From Deinococcales bacterium (lineage in GTDB: Bacteria; Deinococcota; Deinococci; Deinococcales; JAAFIG01): a stretch of DNA of 36,820 bases. Made by a program: the position numbers and the translations under genes. Below the pieces are notes generated by a model that saw only the letters and a list, made by a program, of their open reading frames with translations, was not told where the DNA came from and made no database searches. Where the stretch lies: NCBI GenBank assembly GCA_025352125.1, contig JANXTZ010000056.1:1-36820 (forward strand), read 5' to 3'. Position 1 is the first letter of the stretch; every line of letters starts with the position of its first letter. Shown here piece after piece: positions 26,864 through 36,456 of this stretch.

Positions 26864-28639
26864 GTGAAAACCAATCTGAAAAACTGGTACCCACTGGTCT
26901 TGCTGCCAATCGCAGCCACCGTGGTTTCGGCACTCGGTGCTCCGAGTGAAGCGGACATCAACGTCTACCCTTACGACGGCGCGAAACTGCTGGTGGGGCA
27001 ACGCGTGGACTTGCGGGTCGAAGCCTCGAAGCTCGAGGATTTGAAAAATTACTCGATCAGCTTGAACGGCAAAGTGTTGACGGATTTTGTCCAGACCTCG
27101 CAGGGCGCGGGTCAAGCCGAATGGACGCTGCGCAATATTTCGGCAAGGGGCGGCGCGAATGAAGTGCTGGTCAAACTCAGCGATGCCAAAGGTGAAGTGA
27201 CCAAACGCATCACCTGGACTGGCGTGGTGACTACCCGTCCTTTGAAGCCCGCCAAGAACGTGATCTTGTTCATTGCGGACGGCATGAGTTGGAACACCAT
27301 GCACGGCGCTCAGGTGATCGCCAAGGGTTACAACCCAAGCAACGGAATGCCGCGCGGCAAGCTCGAGATGGAGGCGGGCGCGGACGGCATGGCGAGCATT
27401 TCGACCAGCAGTTTTGACTCTTACATTGTGGACAGCGCCAACAGCGCCACCAGCATTGCGAGCGGTCAAAAAGCCGAAGTCAACGCGTTGAATGTTTACC
27501 GTGACAACTCGGCGGACACGCTGGATAACCCTCGAGCCGAGATCATCACCGAAATCTTGAAGCGTTCACGGGGCGCGAGCGTCGGCATTGTCAGCAATGT
27601 TTTCGGCACGGACGCGACCCCTGCCGCCTTCGCCACGCACACCCGCAGGCGCGGCGATTACGCCTCGATAGCCGATCAATACTTTAAGGGCAACGTCAAA
27701 CCAGACGTGCTGATGTTCGGTGGCAGTGAAGATTTTATTCCGAGCACCGCTGGCGGCTCGAGGCGCAAGGACGCGACCGACTGGATTGCGGACTCGCAAA
27801 AAATGGGTTACACCTTCGTCAACAACCGCACGGATTTGCTCAAAGCGGGCGCTCCAGACAAACTGTTCGGCTTGTTTCACCTCGATAACTTCCCAAGCTA
27901 TCTGGACCGCGCCACCTGGAAGCGCCCTGAAATGCTCGGCAATTTCACCGACCTGCCCTACCTCTGGGACATGACCAATTCTGCCATCGGTAGCCTTGCG
28001 AAGAACGACAAGGGTTTCTTCTTGATGGTCGAGGCGGGCATGGTGGACAAGTACCTGCACCCGCTCGACTGGACACGCGCCATGTTTGACGTGCTCGAGC
28101 TTGACAAGACCGTGAAACTGGCAAAAGAATGGGCTGCCAAACGCGACGATACCCTGATTATCGTCACCGCCGACCACGGGCACAGCCTGACGGTGTTTGG
28201 TGGCTACGACACCAGCAAGGGACCTGGGGTGCGTGACGCCGCGCAAGTCTACGAGAAGGCAGGCTTCCCGAACTATTACGAAAAACTCGACCAAAATGGT
28301 ATTCCGCTTCCCACGGCAGCTCGAGGTTTGGCGGTTGGTTTTGGCGCTCACCCCGATTACTGTGAAACCTATGTCGGACGCGAAGTGTTCCAAGCGCCAA
28401 CGGTCAGTGATGGCAAGGGCGGGTTCATCCCGAATCCGAAAGTCTGCTCCGAACCTGGCGCATTCCAACGCATCGGCAACCTGCCCAAAGACCAATCGCA
28501 GGGCGTTCACACCGCCGACCCCGTGCCGCTGTTCGCCTTTGGACCTGGTGCGAAACTGTTCCAGGGCAGCATGGATCAAACCGAGATTTTCTTTGCAATT
28601 GCACAAGCAATGGGCTTAAATGCAACCCAAACCAAATAA
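26864..28639 (+). CDS. Secreted alkaline phosphatase
   Basis: The exported phosphomonoesterase of the alkaline phosphatase superfamily has about 591 residues. A signal peptide covers about 1-25 ([17 protein letters not shown]). A β-rich, Ig-like region (about 30-120) precedes the catalytic domain. Catalytic features: [11 protein letters not shown] (D139), nucleophile S191 in [32 protein letters not shown] and late [14 protein letters not shown]. The start is GTG 26864, supported by signal-peptide length; TTG 26837 is also in frame. It overlaps the next small exported protein by 20 nt. Confidence 0.88.
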   Translation: MKTNLKNWYPLVLLPIAATVVSALGAPSEADINVYPYDGAKLLVGQRVDLRVEASKLEDLKNYSISLNGKVLTDFVQTSQGAGQAEWTLRNISARGGANEVLVKLSDAKGEVTKRITWTGVVTTRPLKPAKNVILFIADGMSWNTMHGAQVIAKGYNPSNGMPRGKLEMEAGADGMASISTSSFDSYIVDSANSATSIASGQKAEVNALNVYRDNSADTLDNPRAEIITEILKRSRGASVGIVSNVFGTDATPAAFATHTRRRGDYASIADQYFKGNVKPDVLMFGGSEDFIPSTAGGSRRKDATDWIADSQKMGYTFVNNRTDLLKAGAPDKLFGLFHLDNFPSYLDRATWKRPEMLGNFTDLPYLWDMTNSAIGSLAKNDKGFFLMVEAGMVDKYLHPLDWTRAMFDVLELDKTVKLAKEWAAKRDDTLIIVTADHGHSLTVFGGYDTSKGPGVRDAAQVYEKAGFPNYYEKLDQNGIPLPTAARGLAVGFGAHPDYCETYVGREVFQAPTVSDGKGGFIPNPKVCSEPGAFQRIGNLPKDQSQGVHTADPVPLFAFGPGAKLFQGSMDQTEIFFAIAQAMGLNATQTK

Positions 28640-29138
28640 CATTCTCGTCCTGGGGCTGATGGCTGCGATTCTTGCAGCCATCAGCGCTTTCGCATTCTCC
28701 AAACCGAATAAGCCCGCCGTTAAACTCGAGATTCCAAAACTCTTCTCGAGCATCACGACAGGCGGGGCGGTGTACGCCAAACAGACGCTCGCGTTGCGAG
28801 GAGAACCCGTCACGTTGACAGGATTTGCGGCGAGCGACCCGAACATTCCAGACCGTTTCGTGCTGACCAGAACGCGCAAAACTGTTTGCTCGCCGTGCGA
28901 TGAAAGTGCGGATTACCCAAGTTCGATCACCGTGATTTTCCCGAATGCCACCACCGAAGCCGTGCCCATCTCCACCGACAGTGTTTTTGTGTACCTGGCA
29001 AACAATCAAAAATTACCAACCACGGGCGAGAAAATTCGCATTACCGGCAAGCTCGAGCCAACGCAGAGCACCGACAGCATCACGAGGTACTCGAGCTTGG
29101 TGCAAGTGCGCGAAGCCAGCCTCGGTCCGATTCAGTAA
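28620..29138 (+). CDS. Small exported or membrane-anchored protein with CxxC motif
   Basis: I do not recognise this 172-residue protein. Residues 8-28 are hydrophobic ([19 protein letters not shown]), a signal peptide or membrane anchor. The rest is β-rich with a CSPC motif near residue 90, which could bind metal or do redox chemistry, and a segment ([22 protein letters not shown]) that reads like an OB-fold or DUF domain seen in metal-related exported proteins. The ATG lies inside the 3' end of the phosphatase gene in another frame, so the two are probably translationally coupled. Confidence 0.62.
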   Translation: MQPKPNNILVLGLMAAILAAISAFAFSKPNKPAVKLEIPKLFSSITTGGAVYAKQTLALRGEPVTLTGFAASDPNIPDRFVLTRTRKTVCSPCDESADYPSSITVIFPNATTEAVPISTDSVFVYLANNQKLPTTGEKIRITGKLEPTQSTDSITRYSSLVQVREASLGPIQ

Positions 29139-29150
29139 GCATTTTGGCGT

Positions 29151-29185
29151 GTGACACTCGAGATCAAAGTCCGTAAACTCGAGGT
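29151..29185 (+). promoter_or_regulatory. Leaderless promoter of the GNAT gene, fused to CTCGAG
   Basis: GTGACA (29151-29156), 17 bp and TAAACT (29174-29179) are followed by 6 nt and ATG 29186. CTCGAG occupies 29178-29183. The GAGG of that copy could also act as a very close Shine-Dalgarno, but its spacing of 1-2 nt is too short. Confidence 0.55.
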
Positions 29186-30004
29186 ATGCAAATCAAATCT
29201 CTTGGTTATCAAACCGACCTGATCTTCGCCAGGTTCTCGGGAGAAATTGTTGACAGGGGCGATTACACCGTGATTCGCACGCCAAGCAATCCGACATTTT
29301 GGTACGGAAATTTTACTGTCTTTCCACAACCGCCCGAAACGCAAGATGTCACGCGCTGGATGGAAATATCCAAACTCGAGTTTCCGACCGCCAAACACTG
29401 CGTGATTGGCTTTGACAGCGTGGACGGCGAGCTGGGCGCGGCTCGAGAATTCGAGGCATTGGAATTTAACGTGGTTGAAACTGTTGTGATGACTGCCAGC
29501 GAAATTCACGCGCCGCCAAAAGTCAATCTCGAGGCTGAATGCTGCCCGATTTTGACCAGCGAGGATTGGGAGCAAGCCATCGCGCTCAGAATCGAATGCA
29601 ACGACGATCACGAACCCGAAGGTTACAAACTGTTTATCAGGCGCAAAATGCTCGAGTACCAGCGCATGACCGAGGCTGGACTGGGGAACTGGTGGGGCGC
29701 ATTTTTGGACGGCAAAATGGTCTCGAGCCTCGGGTTGTTCCTCGATAATGGCGTGGGCAGGTTTCAGAGTGTCGAAACCCACGCCGATTACCGTCGCCGT
29801 GGATTGTGCGGCACGCTGGTGCACACCGCCGCCAAACATGCCTTTGAAATCTTGAAGGCTCGAGTGCTGGTGATGTGTGCCGACCCCGAATACCACGCTG
29901 CCAGAATTTACGAGAGCATCGGATTCAAACCCACGGAAATGCAAATCGCGCTCGAGAAACCACCGCCAGAAGATCAACCGTTTCGCAACTCGAGTTCGGG
30001 GTAA
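29186..30004 (+). CDS. GNAT-family N-acetyltransferase
   Basis: The 272-residue protein carries a C-terminal GNAT fold (about 125-260): motif A, VETHADYRRRGLCGTLVHTA, binds acetyl-CoA, followed by VLVMCADPEYHAARIYESIGF. The N-terminal half (about 1-120) is a degenerate domain seen in longer GNAT proteins. The acceptor cannot be predicted. It stands between an exported protein and recG with its own promoter. Confidence 0.82.
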   Translation: MQIKSLGYQTDLIFARFSGEIVDRGDYTVIRTPSNPTFWYGNFTVFPQPPETQDVTRWMEISKLEFPTAKHCVIGFDSVDGELGAAREFEALEFNVVETVVMTASEIHAPPKVNLEAECCPILTSEDWEQAIALRIECNDDHEPEGYKLFIRRKMLEYQRMTEAGLGNWWGAFLDGKMVSSLGLFLDNGVGRFQSVETHADYRRRGLCGTLVHTAAKHAFEILKARVLVMCADPEYHAARIYESIGFKPTEMQIALEKPPPEDQPFRNSSSG

Positions 30005-30072
30005 GTATCTCGAGGGTAAAAGAGGATAAATCATTGTCCCACAGGGAGCGAACACATTCTTGACAATAAGAC

Positions 30073-30107
30073 GCACCTGACGGGCATTGTCGCAGGTTCG
30101 CCCCTAC
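30073..30107 (-). repeat. REP-like element with GTAG foot upstream of recG
   Basis: Read on the minus strand it starts GTAGGGGCGAACCTG (30107 down) and ends CAGGTGC, with arms ACCTG/CAGGT. The 16-mer GCACCTGACGGGCATT (30073-30088) recurs exactly, inverted, at 160-175 within the transposase remnant. Confidence 0.55.
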
Positions 30108-30127
30108 GAATTGTGTTATGTTCAAGG

Positions 30128-30138
30128 TAAACTGACCT
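30128..30138 (+). promoter_or_regulatory. Leaderless-type -10 box for recG
   Basis: TAAACT (30128-30133) lies 5 nt before the GTG at 30139. No Shine-Dalgarno is visible; the -35 is weak. Confidence 0.4.
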
Positions 30139-32481
30139 GTGCCAACCCGTGATGAACTGCGCGAACGACTGCTGAAACCCCTGACTCGAGAACTTGCTAT
30201 GGGCTGTCAGAACCGTGTCGTCACGGCGGGACTCGAGGCGCTGTTGAACAACGTCGCGCAACCGTTTCCGAAAGTTCGTGAGGTGCTCGATGGTTACGGC
30301 ATCATGAGCCAAACGGAACGCGAGGAAAACCTCAAAACCGCGATTTCGTTGCTCGAGTCTGAACAAAAACCAGTTTTGAGCGTGAAGTCTGCACCAGCCA
30401 AAAAACCCGAACTTCCACGGCTCGAGCGCACGACGTTAACGCCAGATTCGGAAATCACGCGGTTGCCGCTTGCGCCCAGTGCGCCAAAAAAATTGGCTCG
30501 GCTCGGCATCAAAACCCTGCGCGACATGTTTCACAATTATCCCAGACGCTACGAAGACCGCCGCCGCCTGCCAGGGTTTCACACCATCGAAGACGGCGCT
30601 CGGGTGACCGTGGTCGGTGCGGTCACTGACAAAACCCGTCACTCGCCGCGCAAGGGCATGTTGATCTTAAAGGCAAACTTGCGCGACGAATTCGGCAATA
30701 CGCTTTCCGCAACCTGGTTTAATCAGCCCTGGGTCGAGGGGCAACTCAAAGAGGGCAACCGCCTGATCATCACCGGCAAAGCCAAACGCTTCGGGCGCAA
30801 ACTCGAGCTTGCTGTGGAATATTTTGAGAATGACGACGAGGGCGGTGAAAGTTTCAGCACCGACCGCATCATCGGCGTGTATCACACCACCGAGGGCATC
30901 TCGCAAGCCTTCATTCGCAAGGTCGCTCGGCAATTGTTTGAAGCCTTGCCTGAATCCGCAGATTTTCTCTCGAGCCAGCAACGCGGCATGTACAAGGTCA
31001 TGCCTTACAGCCAAGCCTTGCGTGAGGCGCACAATCCCAGCGAACTCGAGGAACTTGAAACCGCACTCGAGCGCCTGAAATTTGATGAGTATCTGTTTCT
31101 CGAGCTTCGGATGCTCTTGCAGGGCGGCAGCACCCTGGAGGGCAAACAATTTCGGGCGCTCGACGAGCACATGCTCGAATTTGAACGGATGCTGCCCTTC
31201 AAGTTCACCAATGCGCAACGCCGCGCGATTCTCGAGATTGCCACCGACATGCGCCAACCCAAACAGATGGCGCGACTGATTCAGGGCGATGTCGGATCGG
31301 GCAAAACCGCCGTTGCTGCCAGCGCTTTATACCTGGCAACTCGAGATGGTTTTCAGGGCGCGTTGATGGCTCCCACCGAAATTCTGGCGCGACAGCATTT
31401 CTCGAGCCTCACCAAATACCTGTACCCGCTCGGCGTTCGGGTGGAACTCTTGATTGGCGCGATGACTGGCAGGGAACGCACGGAGGCTCGAGAGCGCATC
31501 AAAAAAGGCGAGGTCGATGTGATCGTTGGCACGTCGGCACTGATTCAGGAGGGCGTGGAATTTGCACGGCTTGGGCTGGCGGTGGTGGACGAGGAGCACC
31601 GCTTTGGGGTGCAACAGCGACGCGCCCTGCTCGCAAACCGTCCTGACGTGCTTGTGATGAGCGCCACGCCCATCCCGCGCAGCCTGGCACTGACGGCTTA
31701 CGGCGACCTCGAGTTGACCACGATAGACGAACTGCCGCCAGGTCGAACGCCAATTCAAACCAAACTCTTGATGGACACGCACCGCCGCCAAGCCTACAGC
31801 TTCGTCATGAAACAGATTCTCGAGGGGCGACAAGCCTTCGTGGTCGCGCCATTGATTGAAGAATCCGAGAAAATGACCGAGATTCTGGCAGCCACGCAAC
31901 TCTCTGAAGACCTCAAACGGATTCTGCCAGATGCCAGGGTCGAACTCTTGCACGGCAAAATGCACCCAAGCGAAAAAGACGCCATCATGAACCGGTTTCG
32001 TGCGCTCGAGTTCAATTTATTGGTCAGTACCACCGTGATCGAGGTCGGCGTGGACGTTCCCAACGCCAGCATCATGGTGATCGAAAATGCCGAGCGGTTT
32101 GGACTCTCGCAACTGCATCAACTTCGCGGACGGGTCGGGCGCGGCGACAAGCAAAGTTATTGCGTTTTGATTGCGGGCGATCACAGCAAAAAAACCAAAG
32201 AGCGTCTGAAAGTCATTGAAAGCACAACTGATGGTTTCAAAATTGCCGAAGCCGATCTGCGCCTTCGTGGACCAGGTGAACTGCGCGGCACGCGGCAAAG
32301 CGGAATGCCGGATTTAAAACTGGGCGATCTGACTCGAGATACTGAAATTATTGAACAAGCCCGAAATCTCGCCAAAAGTATTCTCGAGAATGACCCGATG
32401 CTCGAGAAACCCGTGAATGCGCTGTTGAGAGTGGAATTGCAAGCTCGAGCGGAACAGGTTTCGATTCGGGATGTGATTTAG
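30139..32481 (+). CDS. recG: ATP-dependent DNA helicase RecG
   Basis: The 780-residue branch-migration helicase remodels stalled replication forks and Holliday junctions. An unusual N-terminal extension (about 1-115) precedes the wedge/OB domain (about 150-260: [31 protein letters not shown]). Helicase motifs follow: GDVGSGKT (Walker A), [22 protein letters not shown] (DEEH rather than the usual DEQH), [31 protein letters not shown] and QLRGRVGRG. It starts at GTG 30139. A family length near 690-780 is normal in Deinococcus-Thermus. Of 16 Leu-Glu pairs, 13 are CTCGAG. Confidence 0.96.
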   Translation: MPTRDELRERLLKPLTRELAMGCQNRVVTAGLEALLNNVAQPFPKVREVLDGYGIMSQTEREENLKTAISLLESEQKPVLSVKSAPAKKPELPRLERTTLTPDSEITRLPLAPSAPKKLARLGIKTLRDMFHNYPRRYEDRRRLPGFHTIEDGARVTVVGAVTDKTRHSPRKGMLILKANLRDEFGNTLSATWFNQPWVEGQLKEGNRLIITGKAKRFGRKLELAVEYFENDDEGGESFSTDRIIGVYHTTEGISQAFIRKVARQLFEALPESADFLSSQQRGMYKVMPYSQALREAHNPSELEELETALERLKFDEYLFLELRMLLQGGSTLEGKQFRALDEHMLEFERMLPFKFTNAQRRAILEIATDMRQPKQMARLIQGDVGSGKTAVAASALYLATRDGFQGALMAPTEILARQHFSSLTKYLYPLGVRVELLIGAMTGRERTEARERIKKGEVDVIVGTSALIQEGVEFARLGLAVVDEEHRFGVQQRRALLANRPDVLVMSATPIPRSLALTAYGDLELTTIDELPPGRTPIQTKLLMDTHRRQAYSFVMKQILEGRQAFVVAPLIEESEKMTEILAATQLSEDLKRILPDARVELLHGKMHPSEKDAIMNRFRALEFNLLVSTTVIEVGVDVPNASIMVIENAERFGLSQLHQLRGRVGRGDKQSYCVLIAGDHSKKTKERLKVIESTTDGFKIAEADLRLRGPGELRGTRQSGMPDLKLGDLTRDTEIIEQARNLAKSILENDPMLEKPVNALLRVELQARAEQVSIRDVI

Positions 32482-32515
32482 AACTTTTGACCTGTTCCAC
32501 CTGAATTTTTTGGTT

Positions 32516-33622
32516 TTACAATGTTATTCCAAGCGCAGTGTTAAAATCTTTAAGCAGTTGTTCTATAGCGTCACTCGAGCTATTAAAGATTGGAAGGGTT
32601 GCACTTATTGGAACACGATAGGGATTTATTTTATCCATAAAAAGAATTTTTAAACCTTGATTTTTTCTATTGGGAAAAGCTTGCGCTAAATTTCCACTTG
32701 TATCGATAACACCGATTTTGTAATTTTTTGAAACTGAAGTACCTGTACTTGTCGGAATTATTACGAGTAAATCTACAACTTTATAAGCATTTGGGAAATC
32801 TTGTATAGATTGAACAAAATAAGCAAGTTTACTCGAGATGCTTTTTTTCTCAGGTGTTGCATATTGAGATAGGTTTCCAATACTCGAGAGATTCAATAAG
32901 TTGTCACTTAAGCTACTATTAAAAGCATTGAAATCCATATTTTTTAAACCATCAAACATTGCATCAATTGCAGGTGTAATGTTTGTAGACGTAGAAGCAG
33001 TAGGTATTACAGTAGGTGTTACAACAGGTGTTGAACTTTGCGTTTGAGTATTTGTTGTAGCCGCAGGTACTGTTGGGCGCTCACCAGGAACGTGTGTCAT
33101 ATAAGGTAATATTTCTTTACTACTTATTAATTGAGGAATTTCTTCTTTAAAAACATCTTCTATCGCACTTTTAAAATCTGTATCACTGACAAAATTACCA
33201 ATTAAACTAATACTTGAACTATTTGTTTCACCTTTTAGCGTTTTGCTGATAATTTGTTCTGAAGTAACAATATCTACGACGGTAACGTTTACCGAAAAAC
33301 TAATTGTTACGCTTGTTACAAATAAAATTTGCGAAACCGAAACATTACAAGATGTAATCTCTCCGCCAAAGCGCAACTCTGCAATTCTTTCGTCAGTAAA
33401 CAAGCGAAAACGACCACTGGCTTTTAATTGATCTGCCAACAAAGTAGAAGTGAGTTTTGAAAGATCGTATCTTTGGCAAGAAGCAAAATTTCCGCTTGAT
33501 CGAAATTGTCCCACATTCACCCAGGCTTGTTTGTCACTGGTGGCAGTTTGAGCGAAACCCCATGAAAAGATTACGAAAATTGCTAAGAACAACGGAATAA
33601 AAATGCTTTTACCTTTTCTCAT
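32516..33622 (-). CDS. AT-rich secreted protein, weakly CsgG/lipoprotein-like
   Basis: This 368-residue protein has a signal peptide (KGKSIFIPLFLAIFVIFSWGFAQ). Its N-terminal domain (about 30-165), with TSTLLADQLKASGRFRLFTDERIAEL-like sequence, recalls CsgG/TolB-N-type modules, but I am not sure. A Thr/Pro/Val linker (about 190-225) leads to a second domain. The DNA is clearly more AT-rich than both neighbours, with codons ending A/T, and has only three CTCGAG in 1.1 kb, all in the 3' half: signs of recent transfer. GGAG lies 6 nt before the ATG. Confidence 0.6.
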   Translation of the reverse strand: MRKGKSIFIPLFLAIFVIFSWGFAQTATSDKQAWVNVGQFRSSGNFASCQRYDLSKLTSTLLADQLKASGRFRLFTDERIAELRFGGEITSCNVSVSQILFVTSVTISFSVNVTVVDIVTSEQIISKTLKGETNSSSISLIGNFVSDTDFKSAIEDVFKEEIPQLISSKEILPYMTHVPGERPTVPAATTNTQTQSSTPVVTPTVIPTASTSTNITPAIDAMFDGLKNMDFNAFNSSLSDNLLNLSSIGNLSQYATPEKKSISSKLAYFVQSIQDFPNAYKVVDLLVIIPTSTGTSVSKNYKIGVIDTSGNLAQAFPNRKNQGLKILFMDKINPYRVPISATLPIFNSSSDAIEQLLKDFNTALGITL

Positions 33623-33871
33623 TGAGTCTCCAAATAGCCAATGGAAATTTAAAAATCTCCCACCAGCGAATTAGCTGATGCACAACTATTGGAAAATTCT
33701 ATCGCGTCAGCTATACAAAATACAAGCAATGAAATTATGTTCAAACAAAGTTGCTAAACTGCAAAATCAAGCTCGAGCAGGGTTACTTACAATGCAAAAT
33801 CTCCAAATCCTAACCGCACGTATCTCGAGCTTCACCTTGAATTCAATCTCGAGTATTAAACTAAAATCGTT
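33623..33871. other. AT-rich intergenic region before the MFS gene
   Basis: No gene is evident. The low-GC composition of the neighbouring secreted-protein gene continues to about 33770; from there three CTCGAG copies (33773, 33824, 33848 approx.) mark the return to native composition. TAAACT (33857-33862) ends 9 nt before the MFS start and may be its -10. Confidence 0.4.
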
Positions 33872-35080
33872 GTGAAGACCTTCGCCGCACTCGAGATTCC
33901 CGAATACCGTCGGTTTTGGATTTCGCAATGGTTTAGCTTGATCGGGTCTTGGTTGCAATCGAGCGCTCAAAGTTGGTTGGTGCTGGGTTTGTTCACAGAC
34001 CGCTCACAAGCAACGGTGCAACTTGGTATTTTAAACGCGATTCAATGGTTGCCGTCGTTGGTGCTGTCACTTTTTGCGGGTGCGGTGCTAGATCGTTTCT
34101 CGAGAAAACACGTGTTGATCGTGACGCAAATCGTTTTGATGCTGATGGCGGTCTGCATGGGTTTCGTGGTCTACCTGAAAATTGCCAGTTTCCAGATCGT
34201 CGCCGTCATTGCTTTCGTGTCGGGTTTGGCGAACGTGTTTGACATCATCGCCAGACAATCACTGATCCCGCAACTTGTGCCAAAACATTTAATGTCCAAC
34301 GCCGTCGCACTTGGCAGCCTGAGTTTCAACACGGCTCGAGTGTTGGGCGGAACCATTTTTGGTTTGCTCGCGCCGCTATTCGGTTTGCAAACCATTTTTT
34401 GGTTGAATGCTGCTTCTTTTGTTGGCGTCATCATTGCCATCTCGAGCTTGAAATACCGTGCCGCCGAAGATTCTGGACAGCACCGAATGCTCGAGGATAT
34501 TCGGATTGGTCTGGGTTACGTCTGGTCGAACCGTGCGGTGCGTGACCCTATTGTGCTGCTGGGATTGCTGTCGCTCACCGTCATCAACTTTCCAGTGATA
34601 ACGCCAGCTTACGCAAAATTTGCGCTCAACCTGAAAGAAACGGGCTTTGGTTTGCTCGGCTCGGCGTTCGGTGTTGGTGCGGCAATTGGCGCGGTCTTCA
34701 CCGCTTCCCGTCCGCCCGAAGCTCGAGTTCGGCTCATGACATTGGGCGCAATTGTTTTGTGCCTGGGCATGGGCAGTTTGTACTTCACGCCAACCCTCGC
34801 ACTCGCGGCACTGGGCATTGGCTTGGCGGGCATGGGCATGATCTCGTTCACGGTCAGCGCGAACTCGACGGTGCAACTCAGCACGCCAGATTACTTGCGG
34901 GCGCGGGTCATGAGCGTATACACGCTGGTTTTCGCGGGTTTCGCACCGCCAGGAGCACTGTTTGTTGGGGCGTTGTTCGCCCGTTTTGGCACGCGAGAGG
35001 GTGTGCTGATTATTGCGATTTTGGGACTGTGCTGCGTTGCCTTGATTCGTCCTCGGACGCCAGCAAAGCTCGAGCCTTAA
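33872..35080 (+). CDS. MFS exporter (MFS_3, EntS-like)
   Basis: A 402-residue, 12-TM major facilitator. The start, FAALEIPEYRRFWISQWFSLIGSWLQ, and loop motif GAVLDRFSRKHVL (motif A) match the MFS_3 group of exporters that includes enterobactin exporter EntS. The substrate is unknown; no siderophore or drug genes are close. It starts at GTG 33872 without a clear ribosome binding site. It is convergent with the kinase gene, stops 4 nt apart. Confidence 0.88.
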   Translation: MKTFAALEIPEYRRFWISQWFSLIGSWLQSSAQSWLVLGLFTDRSQATVQLGILNAIQWLPSLVLSLFAGAVLDRFSRKHVLIVTQIVLMLMAVCMGFVVYLKIASFQIVAVIAFVSGLANVFDIIARQSLIPQLVPKHLMSNAVALGSLSFNTARVLGGTIFGLLAPLFGLQTIFWLNAASFVGVIIAISSLKYRAAEDSGQHRMLEDIRIGLGYVWSNRAVRDPIVLLGLLSLTVINFPVITPAYAKFALNLKETGFGLLGSAFGVGAAIGAVFTASRPPEARVRLMTLGAIVLCLGMGSLYFTPTLALAALGIGLAGMGMISFTVSANSTVQLSTPDYLRARVMSVYTLVFAGFAPPGALFVGALFARFGTREGVLIIAILGLCCVALIRPRTPAKLEP

Positions 35081-35084
35081 AACG

Positions 35085-36068
35085 TTAGGTTTTGCGTTTG
35101 AACAACTTGTCCAGCAGTCCTTTTTTTGGCTCGGTCTTGGCAAAAGATTTTAACTCTGGCATTGGTTCGGTGCGCATGGCAGCCCGTCCAAGTCCTGGTT
35201 TTGCTGGTTCTTTATCGAGCGGTTCTGGGGACACTGGAACGATGATGTTGCGATCCAAGTTTCTGACGCGTTGATTGGTGGTATGTCCAACTTTGGTCAG
35301 AAAAGCGTTGGTGGTCTCATGGATTTCTCGAGCGCTCGGACGGGCGCTGGGGTCTTTCGCCAGGCTGCGATCAATCAATTTGGCAACCTCAGGATCAATC
35401 TCGCGGTGCAGCGCCCGAATCGACGGTGCGAATTTGACCAAATGCGCGTTCTGAACCTCTTCATACGTCTCGCCGGTGAAAGGACGAGCGCCGGTCACCA
35501 ATTGAAACGCCATGATGCCCAGGCTGTAAACATCAGATTTGCTCGAGCTGCGTTCGCCGCGAAAAACTTCGGGAGCCATGTAAAAAGGGCTGCCTGCCAG
35601 CAAACCAGGGTGGGCGTCGCTCGAGGCAGCCCCGAAATCCGCCAGGTACGCCCTTCCATCCTCGAGGTACACATTGCTGGGCTTCACATCCTGGTGAATG
35701 ACTTTTTTGAAGTGAGCGTAGTCCAAAGCATCGGCAATGTCGGCAATGACCCTGAAGGCTTCACCCAGCGTTTTGGGTGGTTCTTCGAGCGCACCCTCTT
35801 TGAAATACTGAATTGCCAGGTGCGCATCGTCACCAAAAGGCACCCCAGAAAAAAAGTGAATGATCTGCGGATGGTTCAAGCTCTTTAACATCAGCACTTC
35901 ATTCGAAAACATTTTACCAAGGGTTGGATCATCAAAAATACCTGGCTTGGGAACTTTTAAAGCCACAGCACGGTTCTTTTGATCTCGAGCCAAATACACG
36001 GTTGCCGTTCGTCCAGAACCAATCTGGATTTGAATTCGGTAGCCTGGAATGTTCACTTCAGAACTCAC
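35085..36068 (-). CDS. Serine/threonine protein kinase (Hanks type, HQD variant)
   Basis: The 327-residue soluble kinase has the Gly-rich loop IGSGRTATVY (17-26), K38 in VALKVPK, a helix-C Glu near 57, the catalytic loop VIHQDVKPSN (H125-Q126-D127, N132), DFG (D144-G146) and MAPEVFRG. The usual HRD arginine is Gln, so it is a non-RD kinase and may not need activation-loop phosphorylation. A Pro/Lys-rich tail of about 60 residues follows the kinase domain; there is no transmembrane segment or PASTA repeat. It starts at GTG 36068, with TAGAAT ending 6 nt upstream. Confidence 0.9.
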   Translation of the reverse strand: MSSEVNIPGYRIQIQIGSGRTATVYLARDQKNRAVALKVPKPGIFDDPTLGKMFSNEVLMLKSLNHPQIIHFFSGVPFGDDAHLAIQYFKEGALEEPPKTLGEAFRVIADIADALDYAHFKKVIHQDVKPSNVYLEDGRAYLADFGAASSDAHPGLLAGSPFYMAPEVFRGERSSSKSDVYSLGIMAFQLVTGARPFTGETYEEVQNAHLVKFAPSIRALHREIDPEVAKLIDRSLAKDPSARPSAREIHETTNAFLTKVGHTTNQRVRNLDRNIIVPVSPEPLDKEPAKPGLGRAAMRTEPMPELKSFAKTEPKKGLLDKLFKRKT

Positions 36069-36080
36069 CTTTTGATTCTA
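36069..36080 (-). promoter_or_regulatory. Leaderless-type -10 box for the Ser/Thr kinase
   Basis: On the minus strand TAGAAT (36080-36075) is followed by CAAAAG and the GTG at 36068. CAAAAG is not a convincing Shine-Dalgarno. Confidence 0.45.
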
Positions 36081-36233
36081 ACTTGTTTCCAGAAATCCAA
36101 CCATGAAAAATACACAACTTTAGAAACTCGGTTTCATTGCAGACGCTCAAAATGGTTGGTAAAATTTGAAGCTCGAGCAAACCAAAGCTTTTGCACAAGG
36201 CATCCAAAACCAGGTGTTGGACTCGAGTTCCAC

Positions 36234-36262
36234 TTGACCAAAGGCTGTCACTCTGATAGCCT
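36234..36262 (+). promoter_or_regulatory. Putative tRNA-Pro promoter
   Basis: TTGACC (36234-36239), 17 bp and TAGCCT (36257-36262) lie 20 nt upstream of the tRNA. Confidence 0.45.
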
Positions 36263-36282
36263 TCTTAAGCCAGCACTCGGTT

Positions 36283-36359
36283 CGGGGTGTAGCGCAGCCT
36301 GGTAGCGCACTTGACTGGGGGTCAAGTGGTCGTGAGTTCAAATCTCGCCACCCCGACCA
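36283..36359 (+). tRNA. tRNA-Pro (anticodon GGG)
   Basis: A cloverleaf can be folded: acceptor CGGGGTG (36283-36289) with CACCCCG (36349-36355), anticodon stem CTTGA/TCAAG around the loop CTGGGGG with anticodon GGG at 36317-36319, T-arm loop GTTCAAATC, then discriminator A and an encoded CCA (36357-36359). A Rho-independent terminator follows. Its 3' end is a likely integration site for the neighbouring integrase. Confidence 0.95.
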
Positions 36360-36362
36360 AGT

Positions 36363-36391
36363 AAAGACCCTGTGATAAACAGGGTCTTTTT
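36363..36391 (+). terminator. Terminator after tRNA-Pro
   Basis: AAAGACCCTGT (36363-36373) and ACAGGGTCTTT (36379-36389) form an 11-bp perfect stem with a GATAA loop, followed by TTGTTTTG. Confidence 0.88.
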
Positions 36392-36456
36392 GTTTTGAGC
36401 GTTCTCGAGGTTGCTGTTTTTCCTCGAGCGTGTGCAACGCCGTGTGCAACGGGTCG

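Noticed and set aside
27566..28606. 346-codon minus-strand open frame
   Set aside because: It lies wholly antisense to the alkaline phosphatase gene, whose catalytic motifs are clear; this frame has no recognisable family signature.
34376..35143. 255-codon minus-strand open frame
   Set aside because: Antisense to the MFS gene and extending over the kinase stop; composition (Arg/Asn/Gln-rich) is typical of a shadow frame.
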